A stretch of 64,000 bases of DNA from Chloroflexota bacterium (GCA_016210495.1 JACQUC010000268.1:44599-108598), one strand, 5' to 3'; counted from the first letter of the stretch, positions 44,626 through 53,838 are shown. Program-made: numbers and translations. The notes: generated by a model not told the origin, from the letters alone.

Positions 44626-44856
44626 CTACAGCAACCCGGCGTAGGCCGGTGGCACTGGGCGGGCCTTGTCCACCGTCACTTCTATGGCTTTGACTGGACA
44701 GAAGTACTCGCAGAGCAGACACGCTACGCAGTCCTGCGGATACCTGATCTGCGCTTTTCTGTCTTCGTCTCTCATGCGCAGCACGTCTTCCGGACAAACG
44801 TCGACACATATCTTACAGCCATTGCAGAGTTCCTCATCCAAGGTCTTGATCGGCAT
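44626..44856 (-). CDS. 2x[4Fe-4S] ferredoxin
   Basis: 76 residues with Cys11/14/17/21 and Cys43/46/49/53 in CNGCKICVDVC and CVACLLCEYFC, the same spacing as the ferredoxin at 21098. It follows the AprA-like gene at 44918 by 61 bp on the same strand, so the order (flavoprotein then ferredoxin) is opposite to that at 19-21 kb. The C-terminus has a short YAGLL tail. Confidence 0.9.
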   Translation of the reverse strand: MPIKTLDEELCNGCKICVDVCPEDVLRMRDEDRKAQIRYPQDCVACLLCEYFCPVKAIEVTVDKARPVPPAYAGLL

Positions 44857-44917
44857 ACCTATTTATCTCCCTTCCACGTTGAACAACGGTTGAGACTCGG
44901 CGTGAAGCTTCATGCAG

Positions 44918-46627
44918 TCAGCCTTCCGGCTTGTACCTGTACCTTTGCAAAGGCACGGGCTCCGTGGATATCGCCATGCTGTCCCCGTCCCGCTTGATAT
45001 TTACCCACTTGAGCCAGTTGGCGTCGTCTCTGTCGGGATAATCCTCCCTCATGTGGATGCCGCGGCTCTCGGTGCGCAGCAGCGAAGCTCTGAGAACCAT
45101 CTCGGCGCACAGAGCCATGCTTTCGGCCTCGTGGTATTTCACCAACTCGTGGGGATCTGCCGCCTTAGCCTCCGGCAGAATATCCCGCTTGACCCCCTCG
45201 ATAATGCCCAATGCCTCCTGAAGTCTGCTCCCCTCCTTGAGGAAGGTGTAAGGAATGGGAATCATCGCCTGCTGTATTCTTGTGATGGCCTCATAGGGCT
45301 CTGGCCCCTTGGCGCGGTCCATCGCCGCAAACACCCTTCGCCTCAGCCTTTCCTGCTCGTCCTCCGCAGAAGTCGGCGCCGGCGATTCCTTGGCAGCGCT
45401 GGCGATGCTCTTGCCGCCCCGCAGCCCGGTGACAGTGCAATAGGGAATCGCGTAGCCGGGCCAGTTGGCCGGTCCCACGGCCCCCTCCGAGCCAACCCCG
45501 GCGAGGGTCAGGGCGCCGATGGCCCACAGGCCTTCGATCCCGGTCTTGCAGTCTGTGTCGACTTTCACGTTGCCCATCTGGCCGGAAAGGGATGGCACCC
45601 ACTCCACCTTCTGGCTGCGCAGGTCGATGCCCCCCTTCTCGTGGAATACCCTTTCCGGGTTCAGGAATGCGCCCTGCTCGTAGGTCCACTTGTGCTGGCG
45701 CGTCAGCATCACTTCGTCCAGCAGCCCCGGCACCTGCGTCACGTCCAGGTACACCGGGCCCCGTCCGGCCTTGATCTCCTCGACGATGGCCAGGTTCACG
45801 ATGCGGTAGTTCTCCTCCCGGTTCGGGAAGCGCTTATCGAAGAAGTACTCGCCCTGGCTGTTCACCAGACACCGCATCAGAGCGCCGCGCTTCCAGACCT
45901 CATAATCCTTGGCAACGTAGCCTCTGGTCACCGCAAACTCGGAGTTCCGGTGCGTTGCCCCGGCCCTGTAGGCTGCTGCCACACCCTCGCCGGCGTTCAT
46001 AGTGAAGAGCTTGCGGTTCTTGTAGTTGGCGGCTCCACAGGCGAGGACGGTAGCTTTGGCCTTGAACACGCAGTATTCGCCGGTCAGAATATCGAAGCCG
46101 ACCGCTCCAACGGCTCGCGCGCCATCTTTGAGGACGTCCACGACCTCTATCTTGTCCATCATTCTGACGCCCTTCGCCCGTGCCGCCTTCTTGAGGGACA
46201 GCATCACCCTCTGCGGCACGAAGCTGGTCAGCTTATGGGGCACCTTCCACGCTGGAGGGGATTCCAGGTCGATCTTGCCATCCGCGCCCTTGATAAAAGG
46301 CACTCCCCAGGTCGCCAGCTCCGCCAGCGACTGATACAGCTCGCTCGCGAAGGCGTAAGACCAGTCCTGATCGTTCACGTATTCGCCGTTCTTTACCAGC
46401 CATTCGACCCATTGGTCGACGTCTCCGTCAGGCGCGAGGGTGATCAAACGCCCGCCGCTGGCAGTGACCTGGCCGGCCCAGCCAATGCCGCCCTTGTCCA
46501 CGACCAGGACATCCAGGTCCTTCGCCAGTTCCTTGATCTTGATGGCCGCCGTAAGCCCGGCGATGCTGCCGCCCACGGTGACCACATCAGTCGAAAGCAC
46601 CTTTGCTTGGTCCCGTGCCAATGTCAT
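44918..46627 (-). CDS. FAD-dependent oxidoreductase, AprA-like
   Basis: 569 residues, the close paralogue of the protein at 26051-27760: STDVVTVGGSIAGLTAAIKI, VVDKGGIGWAGQV, NYKNRKLFTMNAGEGVAAAY and a C-terminal LQRYRYKPEG. It is followed by a ferredoxin gene. GAGGTGACT precedes the ATG. The upstream gene is an SBP ending 19 bp away, indicating a shared transcript. The reductive substrate is unknown. Confidence 0.86.
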   Translation of the reverse strand: MTLARDQAKVLSTDVVTVGGSIAGLTAAIKIKELAKDLDVLVVDKGGIGWAGQVTASGGRLITLAPDGDVDQWVEWLVKNGEYVNDQDWSYAFASELYQSLAELATWGVPFIKGADGKIDLESPPAWKVPHKLTSFVPQRVMLSLKKAARAKGVRMMDKIEVVDVLKDGARAVGAVGFDILTGEYCVFKAKATVLACGAANYKNRKLFTMNAGEGVAAAYRAGATHRNSEFAVTRGYVAKDYEVWKRGALMRCLVNSQGEYFFDKRFPNREENYRIVNLAIVEEIKAGRGPVYLDVTQVPGLLDEVMLTRQHKWTYEQGAFLNPERVFHEKGGIDLRSQKVEWVPSLSGQMGNVKVDTDCKTGIEGLWAIGALTLAGVGSEGAVGPANWPGYAIPYCTVTGLRGGKSIASAAKESPAPTSAEDEQERLRRRVFAAMDRAKGPEPYEAITRIQQAMIPIPYTFLKEGSRLQEALGIIEGVKRDILPEAKAADPHELVKYHEAESMALCAEMVLRASLLRTESRGIHMREDYPDRDDANWLKWVNIKRDGDSMAISTEPVPLQRYRYKPEG

Positions 46628-46646
46628 CTATCAGTCACCTCTTTCG

Positions 46647-47885
46647 CTATTTCTGCTGCAAAATGTCCCCGATCTCTTTCTCGAGCTGCTTGCCCTTATC
46701 CGAAAGGAAGAAGCTCACGATGTCCGGCGGGTCGTCCTGGGCGTACACCTTCATACCCGCCTTGACGTCTCGATCGTGGACTTCGAACTCGAAGTTGCCC
46801 GGATAGAACATCGTTCCTCGCCCGGTCTTGTTGTATATCTTGTGCCCCTCGGGGCTGGCAAGGAAGACCGTGAGCAGCTTGGCTGCATTAGGACGCTTTG
46901 TCCCTTTGCGCACGATCATATTGTGTTTCTGGATATAACTGATGTCCAGGGAAACCCATTCTGCCTGAATCCCCTTGTTTCTAACCGATACGAGCGTGCT
47001 TGACTGCGTCACAAGCAGGGGATACTCTCCGGCCGTAAAGCGAGTTTCGCCCTGGGCGTAGGGCTCGACCACCGGGTTGTTCTTGGCGATTTCGCGCAGC
47101 GTCGAAATGAATTTGTCCGCACCGAGAGCGTAGGCATAAGTCACATAGGTTACGGGATAGCTATACATCGCGAGCTTTCCCTTCCACTTGGGGTTAGCCA
47201 GGTCCGTGAAACTCTTCGGCACTTCGGAAGGGGCAATCACTTTGGGGTTGTAGGCGAGGCCGGAGTGGCTCATAAAGGTAACCACGGCGTATCCGTCCTG
47301 CTGAATCACTTCTTTCGGAGTCCCTTCTCTCAGCAGGGGCGCCCAATCTACTTTCTCAGCGATTCCGGCCTTAATGGCATCGACCGCCTGCAACACTCCC
47401 AGCGGGATGATGTCGAGCGATGGCTCGACGCCCGCCTTGTGCTCGGCTATGGCGGCTGACAGCGCCACTGGGTAGCTCTGGCTTGGCACCGCGTCGATCT
47501 GTAAATCCACACCATACTTCGCCTTGATCCCTTGCTGTATTTCCTTCACAGGCTCGCCCACCATGCCCGTCTGCAGCATAGCTTGAACCCGTCCTTCCCT
47601 CTTGGTGCCTTCGATCACCTGCGCCAACGCGGCGGATGGTCCTTTGGCGGCTGGCGTCGCCTTGGACGGGGCAGGCGCCGCCGTAGCTGCGGCGGGCGCC
47701 GGAGCGGCTTTGGTAGCCGCCGGAGCCGGGGTCGCAGCCGCTGGCTTGGGGGCAGACGTCGGCGTAGGTGGCGGTGGAGCCGCCGGTGCACAGGCCGCGA
47801 GTACCAGCGTTAACACCAGTGTACTTATGGCGTGCCAAGACCACGGGGCTATCACTCTCCTGGATCTCAACTCGTCCCTCCTCAT
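46647..47885 (-). CDS. ABC transporter solute-binding lipoprotein
   Basis: 412 residues: lipobox LAAC (Cys32), an Ala/Pro linker of repeated APAAAT type to about residue 85, then a binding fold ending GRGTMFYPGNFEFEV and FFLSDKGKQLEKEIGDIL. AAGGAGGTC precedes the ATG. It lies between two FAD reductases with no transporter near. Confidence 0.86.
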   Translation of the reverse strand: MRRDELRSRRVIAPWSWHAISTLVLTLVLAACAPAAPPPPTPTSAPKPAAATPAPAATKAAPAPAAATAAPAPSKATPAAKGPSAALAQVIEGTKREGRVQAMLQTGMVGEPVKEIQQGIKAKYGVDLQIDAVPSQSYPVALSAAIAEHKAGVEPSLDIIPLGVLQAVDAIKAGIAEKVDWAPLLREGTPKEVIQQDGYAVVTFMSHSGLAYNPKVIAPSEVPKSFTDLANPKWKGKLAMYSYPVTYVTYAYALGADKFISTLREIAKNNPVVEPYAQGETRFTAGEYPLLVTQSSTLVSVRNKGIQAEWVSLDISYIQKHNMIVRKGTKRPNAAKLLTVFLASPEGHKIYNKTGRGTMFYPGNFEFEVHDRDVKAGMKVYAQDDPPDIVSFFLSDKGKQLEKEIGDILQQK

Positions 47886-47931
47886 GTTCCGACCTCCTTG
47901 CTACATATTTCCGCTGGGTCCTTCCGTGGGC

Positions 47932-49443
47932 TTACGGCAAGGGCATCTCGGCGGCGGCGCCCTGGCCGGCGATCCTCCCGGAAGAAACGCACTCGCCGAG
48001 GTTGCCTCCCAACTCGTAAAGATGCCCAAAAAACGAGCCCAACTCGCCTACCGCATAGAGCCTTGGTATGGGCTGGCCCAAAGAATCTATGACCTGTTGC
48101 CTTGCGTTGTGGACTGGCCCTCCTTGCGTGTTGGTGATAATTGGCCACACCTGCGCGGCGTAGAAGGGCGGCCCGTCGATCCGCATCATCGTGCCGGGAG
48201 GCCGATGAAGAGGATCTTCTCCGGTCTCGACGTAACCGTTCCACTCCTCGATTGTGGCCTGAAGCTGCGCACCGCTCATGCAGTCCTCGTTCTCTGGGAA
48301 TCTCCCCTTGACGGCTTCCGCTAGTTCTGCGAGGGTACCGGCCTTGACGATCCATCCCCTGTCGATTTCCCTGCTATTGTCCTTGCTCCAATCGTACTCG
48401 AAACCGGGAAAGGCCAGCGGCTCGGCGATGGCGCCCAGTTTGCGCCCCTCTTCGTCGAACACGACGTATGAGGGGATACGCGGATAGCCCGGAATATCAG
48501 GGTCGAACAGCTCCATCGCGCGGTGTCCCGTGTCCTGGATGGCCGGCGGGTACTCGTTCATGTACCTCGATCCAAATCTGTCGACCACGATCCAGGCCAT
48601 CCTACGCCTGGGATTGCGTGGGCCCGGAAACGGATGCCGATAGGCGATGGGCGAATCCGGGAACTTGAAACCGTACGAGCCGTGGATGTGCCACATGTGC
48701 CACAGCGCCGCTCCTGCCTTCTGCGCCATGACGATGCCGTCCCCCGTGTTGGTGAGAGGTGCCATAGAATAAAACGGCCTGCCCTGGAGGTACTGCTTGT
48801 GAAACCACTCGTTCTGTTCGAAGCCCCCTGTGGCCAGAACTACTGCTCGGCGCGCGCGCACCGCGATCTGCCTCCCATCGCTTTCAGCCATTGCGCCGAG
48901 GATCGAGCCGTTAGTATCGATCAAGAGACGCCGAACTGGCGACTTGAATCTGACCTCGACGCGCCTGGCCTCGACATTATCCACGATCAGCTTGATCAGG
49001 TTTACGCCCGAGGGCGCGAGGAAGTGACGCATCCAGGCGAAGCCGGTGAACCCCGGTATCTTGTACACGCGAAGATTGTACAGAGCCTCGCGGCCTGGAT
49101 ACGGATAGTGAGCCCCGGTACCCTGAATCCTCCCAACCTCGGCTCCGTTCACTGCGGCCAGCTTGCGCACGTAGACCTCGTTTGCCGCAAGGCCCTCGGC
49201 GAAGCTGCAAATCATCTCCGCCGGCATTCGATCTCCCGACATCGCGGACAGGTATGATGTCGCCGCCTCGACGTCGTCGGCGCACTTGACGGCGCCGCCG
49301 GAGAAGATCGAGCAGCCGCCGGGATACTCACCCTTTTCGAGGATCAGTACCTCGGCACCGGCATCGCGGGCGGCTACAGCCGCCACGCCCCCAGACAGTC
49401 CGTAGCCGGCGACCAGCACGTCGGTTTGGATATCCCAGGTCAT
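47932..49443 (-). CDS. FAD-binding fumarate-reductase-like flavoprotein (different subfamily)
   Basis: 503 residues from MTWDIQTDVL (ATG 49443; a TTG two codons upstream also fits GGAGG). It has DVLVAGYGLSGGVAAVAARD, EKGEYPGGCSIFSGG, a TGDGIVMAQKAGAALW motif and a C-terminal GELGSFFGHLYELGGNLGEC. This is the FAD_binding_2 type seen in fumarate reductases and 3-oxosteroid dehydrogenases, shorter and clearly distinct from the AprA-like set. It probably reduces or desaturates a C=C bond. It lies between a UbiD and an SBP. Confidence 0.83.
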   Translation of the reverse strand: MTWDIQTDVLVAGYGLSGGVAAVAARDAGAEVLILEKGEYPGGCSIFSGGAVKCADDVEAATSYLSAMSGDRMPAEMICSFAEGLAANEVYVRKLAAVNGAEVGRIQGTGAHYPYPGREALYNLRVYKIPGFTGFAWMRHFLAPSGVNLIKLIVDNVEARRVEVRFKSPVRRLLIDTNGSILGAMAESDGRQIAVRARRAVVLATGGFEQNEWFHKQYLQGRPFYSMAPLTNTGDGIVMAQKAGAALWHMWHIHGSYGFKFPDSPIAYRHPFPGPRNPRRRMAWIVVDRFGSRYMNEYPPAIQDTGHRAMELFDPDIPGYPRIPSYVVFDEEGRKLGAIAEPLAFPGFEYDWSKDNSREIDRGWIVKAGTLAELAEAVKGRFPENEDCMSGAQLQATIEEWNGYVETGEDPLHRPPGTMMRIDGPPFYAAQVWPIITNTQGGPVHNARQQVIDSLGQPIPRLYAVGELGSFFGHLYELGGNLGECVSSGRIAGQGAAAEMPLP

Positions 49444-49541
49444 GTGCAAAGTGCGCCTCCGTGAGGGTGTCCCATCTGACCAACCGACGTAGGCTCCCGG
49501 AGTCTACCCATAGGCAGGCAGAGGGGTTACCCTCACCCTAG

Positions 49542-49570
49542 CCCTCTCCCTCTAGCCGCGAGGGAGAGGG
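49542..49570. repeat. Perfect 11-bp hairpin
   Basis: CCCTCTCCCTC, loop TAGCCGC, GAGGGAGAGGG, preceded by CCCTCACCCTAG. It lies 44 bp past the UbiD stop and upstream of the FAD gene. There is no T-run, so it looks like a dispersed repeat rather than a terminator. Confidence 0.6.
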
Positions 49571-49613
49571 GACTCGCTTAGGTGGCATCCAAGGTCTCCT
49601 GGCATCGCTTCGT

Positions 49614-51218
49614 TCAGCTCACAAACTCATCCGCCTTGACCCTGCGCTGGGCCAGCTTCTCGCCGGTCTGATAGTGCTCTCCCTGGAGAGCCAGCTCGGC
49701 CTCCTGCTCGTTCTCCTCGGTCCAATATCCTAGAGAGTACCCATGCCACGGCGACTTGGGCTTGAGAGGCGGCAGGCCCAGTTCTTCCCACCGTGCCTTT
49801 GCCCGTTCCATAAAGTCTTTCCTGGGCAGAGACACCGGCGGATACGGCCATTTGGTTGTCGCATCTATGAGCAGGGCGGACCCGCCGTTGGGAGAAGGAT
49901 ACCGCCGCTCGGATTGAGGAGACGTCAGTGGAGCGGTGGAATGGTCAAGCCCGCTGACCCTTCCGTGCATAATCTTGATATCGCGATGAGGTTGCACTCG
50001 AAAGCTGATCGCCCAGTTGACCGCGTCGGGATCCCGCGGATCTATGTCCTCGTCCACGGCAATGACCACCTTGGGATAAGCAGCGTTGAATCCCACGACG
50101 GCGTTTAGAGCTTGCCAGATGTGCGCGGACTCGAATTTCCGCATCTGGATGATACACCAGGGATGGATCCCCGTGGGCTCGTCAAGAACTACGTCGAGGA
50201 GCCCCGGGATGTTGCAGTCGTGCTTGAGGAACTTGAAGTAAGCGGCCTCTCCCCCAACCTGTTTTATCTTGCTGCTTTCGCTGGGTGGAAACTGGCTGAT
50301 GAAGGCGTTGTAGATCGGGTTCTTGCGGTGCGTTATGCACGTGACGTTGAAGAAGGGCATGATCTCCTCGGCACCCATGTACCCGGTGAACTCGCCAAAC
50401 GGCGCTTCCCGTTCCATGTAGTCCGTTGGGAGCACACCCTCGATCACGATCTCCGCTGTCGCGGGAACCTCTATGTCGATGGTCTGGCATTTCACGAGGG
50501 GCACCGCCTCGCCGGCAATCCCGCCTGCCACATTGTACTCGTCCGTGCCATAGGGGACCTTGACTACGCTGACGAAGCTTAGATTGGGGCTGGCGCCGAT
50601 GAAGATGGCAGCTTCCAGGGGATTCCCTTTGCGCCGGCACTTCTCCCAGTGGGTCCGGATGTGCTGGGTTCCCATAGCGCAGATGCCTGTCCTGTTGGGA
50701 CTCTTGATCATAACCCTGTAGTTGCCGATGTTTCTGATGCCGGTTTCGGGGTCCTTGCTCACCCAGTTCGCATTCGTCAGGTACGGCGCGTTGTCAAAGC
50801 CAGGAGTCGAGATCGGAATGGGAATCTCTGCCAATCCGCCGTGCTCGAGCAGGCTCTGTCCCTGGTGTATCTCCTCTTGCACGGGCCCGCTTTCCACCAT
50901 CACCGGCTCGATGGGATGGAGCTGAGCGCGCACCCATTTGTCCATAATCTCGTTTGGCTTACACTGCATGCCGAGCGCATAGACCTGTCTGGACGCGGCG
51001 TGGCTGGCGACGAGCACGGGGATGTCGTACTTCTTCCCCTTTGCGTCGACGACGTTCTCGAACAAAAAGGCCTTGCGCTGCTCCTCCGGTAGCCCACGGA
51101 ACTGCCACCGCACCAGCGGCATCAACTCCGTATCCTTGTTTACATCTTCTCTTATCCTGACGAGCAGGCCGTTTCGTTCCAACGCTTGGATGTGCTCTCG
51201 CAGATCCCGATAGTACAT
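49614..51218 (-). CDS. UbiD-family (de)carboxylase, long subgroup
   Basis: 534 residues starting at MYYRDLREHIQALE after AAAGGAACAAC; the longer frame to 51380 is unsupported. Arg168, Glu271 and Glu276 are in place (GNYRVM, EAPFGE). It is highly similar to the copy at 37749-39359. It is the first gene of the long minus-strand array, so a promoter probably lies in 51219-51500. Confidence 0.9.
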   Translation of the reverse strand: MYYRDLREHIQALERNGLLVRIREDVNKDTELMPLVRWQFRGLPEEQRKAFLFENVVDAKGKKYDIPVLVASHAASRQVYALGMQCKPNEIMDKWVRAQLHPIEPVMVESGPVQEEIHQGQSLLEHGGLAEIPIPISTPGFDNAPYLTNANWVSKDPETGIRNIGNYRVMIKSPNRTGICAMGTQHIRTHWEKCRRKGNPLEAAIFIGASPNLSFVSVVKVPYGTDEYNVAGGIAGEAVPLVKCQTIDIEVPATAEIVIEGVLPTDYMEREAPFGEFTGYMGAEEIMPFFNVTCITHRKNPIYNAFISQFPPSESSKIKQVGGEAAYFKFLKHDCNIPGLLDVVLDEPTGIHPWCIIQMRKFESAHIWQALNAVVGFNAAYPKVVIAVDEDIDPRDPDAVNWAISFRVQPHRDIKIMHGRVSGLDHSTAPLTSPQSERRYPSPNGGSALLIDATTKWPYPPVSLPRKDFMERAKARWEELGLPPLKPKSPWHGYSLGYWTEENEQEAELALQGEHYQTGEKLAQRRVKADEFVS

Positions 51219-51830
51219 GCCGTTGTTCCTTTCATTTCTGCCGACGTAGTTGTGCCCCATCCAGCGGCCGTCGCCAGGGTCCTGGTTGCCGATCCATAGT
51301 TCACCACGGTAACCTCTTGCACACGGCCTACCTACTTCGTGGATGGCAGAGGTCAACCAAGGGCATATGATCTTGCCCAAGAGACCACAGCGAACCTGGC
51401 GTCGAACAATGGCGATGCAGAACCTGGCGATACACTGTTCTTCCGATAATCGGCATACCGTTCGTGGAGCGCGGAGCTCTTAGTGAGGACGACGCCGTCC
51501 AATCGATATCCATAAAGCCAGTTCCGACCAATGCCTAGCTCCAGTACTTGTTAATGCCGAAACGAGAGCGCGACGGACTGAATAGGCTAAGGTGGTAGAC
51601 GATGGGCTTCCTGGACTAACTCCGGTCGCCGCGGACTACGCGGCCGACGACTTGGCCAGCCTCGTGAAAACGTTTGGGCGAGTCAGGCATACATTCACCC
51701 TGCCGCCTTGCGCACATCATAGCACAGCGAGTTGGACACGTCAATGACCCTACCTATTTTCGCTCTTGCCTCTACTTACTGTATAATTTCAGTGCGGCAG
51801 CACGATCGCGACACTGAAGAGGAGAGAATT
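51219..51830. other. Intergenic, 612 bp, divergent promoter region
   Basis: Between divergent UbiD and CooC-like genes. I see a TATAAT at 51782-51787, 44 bp before the CooC-like start, with no good -35. Otherwise nothing is recognised; two short frames in it look random. Confidence 0.5.
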
Positions 51831-52625
51831 ATGTTCAAATTAGCCATCACTGGGAAGGGCGGCGTAGGCAAGACAACCCTTGCTGCCCTGTTATCTAGAC
51901 TGTTCGCCAGCGAGGGGCGGGGCGTGTTGGCCATCGATGCCGACCCCGACGCCAATCTGGCCTCCGCTATCGGCTTCTCCCCAGATGCTGCCAGCCTGAT
52001 AACCCCCATCGTCGAGCTCAAAGACTTGATCGAAGAGCGCACGGGAGCCAAGCCCGGCAGCTCCGCCCCGTTCTTCCGTTTGAACCCAAAGGTCGACGAC
52101 ATCCCCGATCGCTTTGGCGGGGTACACGCGGGCGTCAAGCTCGTGGAAATGGGCACCGTCAAGACCGGGGGGGCTGGCTGCGTCTGCCCGGAGAACGTCT
52201 TGCTTAAGCAGTTTCTCCGATACGTCCTCGTCAACCGGCCGGAGGTAGTGATCGTCGACATGGAGGCGGGAATCGAGCACCTCGGCCGGGGGACGGCGGA
52301 ATCCGTAGACGCCCTGATCGTGGTTGTGGAGCCCGGCCGTCGAAGTCTGCAGACGGCAGAAACCATCAAGCGCCTGGCTGCCGACATCGGCCTCAATCGG
52401 TGCTTTGTCGTGGGATCCAAGGTCACCACAGACGAGTCGCGCGAATTCATCGTCAAGGCGCTGCTTGATCTGCCGATAATAGGCTTTCTGTCGTACAGCG
52501 AGCGGATTGTCGAAGCTGACCTGAAGGGCCTTTCGCCCTACGACATGGACGGCAACGCGGTGTGGGAGGCCCGCCAGATCCGGGACCGCCTGGTCGAGCT
52601 GCTCGGGCGGCAGCAGTCCGACTAG
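51831..52625 (+). CDS. cooC: CooC-like nickel-insertion/maturation ATPase
   Basis: 264 residues, starting at the ATG after AAGAGGAGAG. It is a MinD-type P-loop ATPase with deviant Walker A GKGGVGKTT (8-16), DADPDANLA, and the CooC-defining Cys117-x-Cys119 in GGAGCVCPENVLLKQ, followed by DMEAGIEHLGRGT. CooC/AcsF use ATP to insert nickel into carbon monoxide dehydrogenase. No CODH genes are in this window. It converges on the gene at 52622 with a 4-base overlap of the ends. Confidence 0.85.
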   Translation: MFKLAITGKGGVGKTTLAALLSRLFASEGRGVLAIDADPDANLASAIGFSPDAASLITPIVELKDLIEERTGAKPGSSAPFFRLNPKVDDIPDRFGGVHAGVKLVEMGTVKTGGAGCVCPENVLLKQFLRYVLVNRPEVVIVDMEAGIEHLGRGTAESVDALIVVVEPGRRSLQTAETIKRLAADIGLNRCFVVGSKVTTDESREFIVKALLDLPIIGFLSYSERIVEADLKGLSPYDMDGNAVWEARQIRDRLVELLGRQQSD

Positions 52626-53620
52626 CGCCTAAGCGCCGACTTCGCCCTCTCCAACGCCTCTCGACGGAATCTCCGGACCGCTTCCCGCGATGGTTTTCGC
52701 CCGTGGCCGTAGTAATAGTGCGCCATACTGCCGACAACGTGGGTCCCGGCGAATGCAACCAGCGTCTTGGGCGCCGCCGACAGCACTCCGGGAACAAGGC
52801 CCAGCAGTGTTCGCGCCAGCGTTCGCCACAGGAACGCTCCACCAACCACGGGGGCGATCTCCAGCACGATCTCCAGCTTGGCGTCTATGCTTCGGCCGTT
52901 GAGTACGGCCAGCTTAAGGATCATCATCACCTGGTTCTTGGTGAGGACAAAGAGGTCGGCGCCGGGCGACACGATTTCTCCAATAATAGGGATGTTTGAG
53001 GGTATGCTGGAGAACAAAGCGAACTCGGCGTTAACCCGCGATGTCTCCAAGATAATCTGATTTGCCACGTGGTCTCGAAAACGAGGCAGGCGTCTCGCCA
53101 ACGCAAGTTGCAGGCCGGGTAGGCTCTCTGTGATAAGCGGCACCAGGGCTGGTATGACTTCCGATGGCCTGTCGCTTGCCAGAACGGCAATTCGGTGCAG
53201 CGGCACCGGGTAATAGGCGTACTCGGATGCCGGCGAGGCGTGCCTACCCATCGAGCGCGCGCCATCGAGTGCGGTCAGTAGAACCGGTCTGCCCGAACCC
53301 TCCAGGTGGTCGAGCCATCGCGCATCTTCCACGGAAACGCCTTGCATCCCATCGACAAGATAGACGTACAGGTCGGCTGCGGGAAGCTGGGCGGCTTCAC
53401 CCCGCTCCGCGGGCAGATCGGCTACCTGCACCAGACCGTTGGCCAGATCGTTCCCCGACGTCAAAGCCGCGCGCACGTTTGACTTCTCGACGCCCGGCCG
53501 GCTCAATACCACCAGGCGGTAAGTCTTCTGGGCTTCACGCTCGATCGCGCCCGGGTTGAGCTCGCGCGTAACGTTCCAAAACTCGCGCAGCAAGTTAAGC
53601 TTAGCCAATCCCTTCGACAT
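52622..53620 (-). CDS. Degenerate GTPase-like protein with C-terminal hydrophobic domain (DUF697-like)
   Basis: 332 residues from MSKGLAKLNL after GGGGAGG. Residues 30-180 resemble a small GTPase fold with a broken P-loop: LSRPGVEKS keeps only Lys-Ser of GxxxxGKS. Residues 190-310 have hydrophobic stretches, such as SSIPSNIPIIGEIVSPGADL and PVVGGAFLWRTLARTLLGLV, like the DUF697 region of bacterial GTPases. The tail is Arg/Lys rich. It may be a membrane-associated partner without GTPase activity; function unknown. Confidence 0.55.
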   Translation of the reverse strand: MSKGLAKLNLLREFWNVTRELNPGAIEREAQKTYRLVVLSRPGVEKSNVRAALTSGNDLANGLVQVADLPAERGEAAQLPAADLYVYLVDGMQGVSVEDARWLDHLEGSGRPVLLTALDGARSMGRHASPASEYAYYPVPLHRIAVLASDRPSEVIPALVPLITESLPGLQLALARRLPRFRDHVANQIILETSRVNAEFALFSSIPSNIPIIGEIVSPGADLFVLTKNQVMMILKLAVLNGRSIDAKLEIVLEIAPVVGGAFLWRTLARTLLGLVPGVLSAAPKTLVAFAGTHVVGSMAHYYYGHGRKPSREAVRRFRREALERAKSALRR

Positions 53621-53750
53621 CCAAACCTCCCCAACGGCCGGCACGGCGCCCCACTTATGTAGCGTTTGCTGGGGCAACTATAGCAAATCGCGGGCGAAAA
53701 CGCCACTCTAATCGACCTTCATCGAGGTGCTGTGCGGACTGGTGCAGAAG

Positions 53751-53838
53751 CGTAGGGGGCGTCCCGACACGGGATCCCGACAGGTCGGGAGACGTCCGCT
53801 GTCCGCCCTGGGGTGGGGTCGAGGCATTTCCGCGATCT
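53751..53838 (+). repeat. GC-rich palindromic block, copy 4 of 4
   Basis: CGTAGGGGGCGTCC, GGGAGACGTCCGC and CCTGGGGTGGGGTCGAGGCAT. It is immediately upstream of the promoter at 53866, like copy 3. Confidence 0.55.

Noticed and set aside
44912..46765. Open frame of 617 codons on the plus strand
   Set aside because: Antisense shadow of the AprA-like gene; high-GC codon structure makes such frames common.
51328..51531. Short frame upstream of the long UbiD operon
   Set aside because: No ribosome site, no motif, short; likely random.
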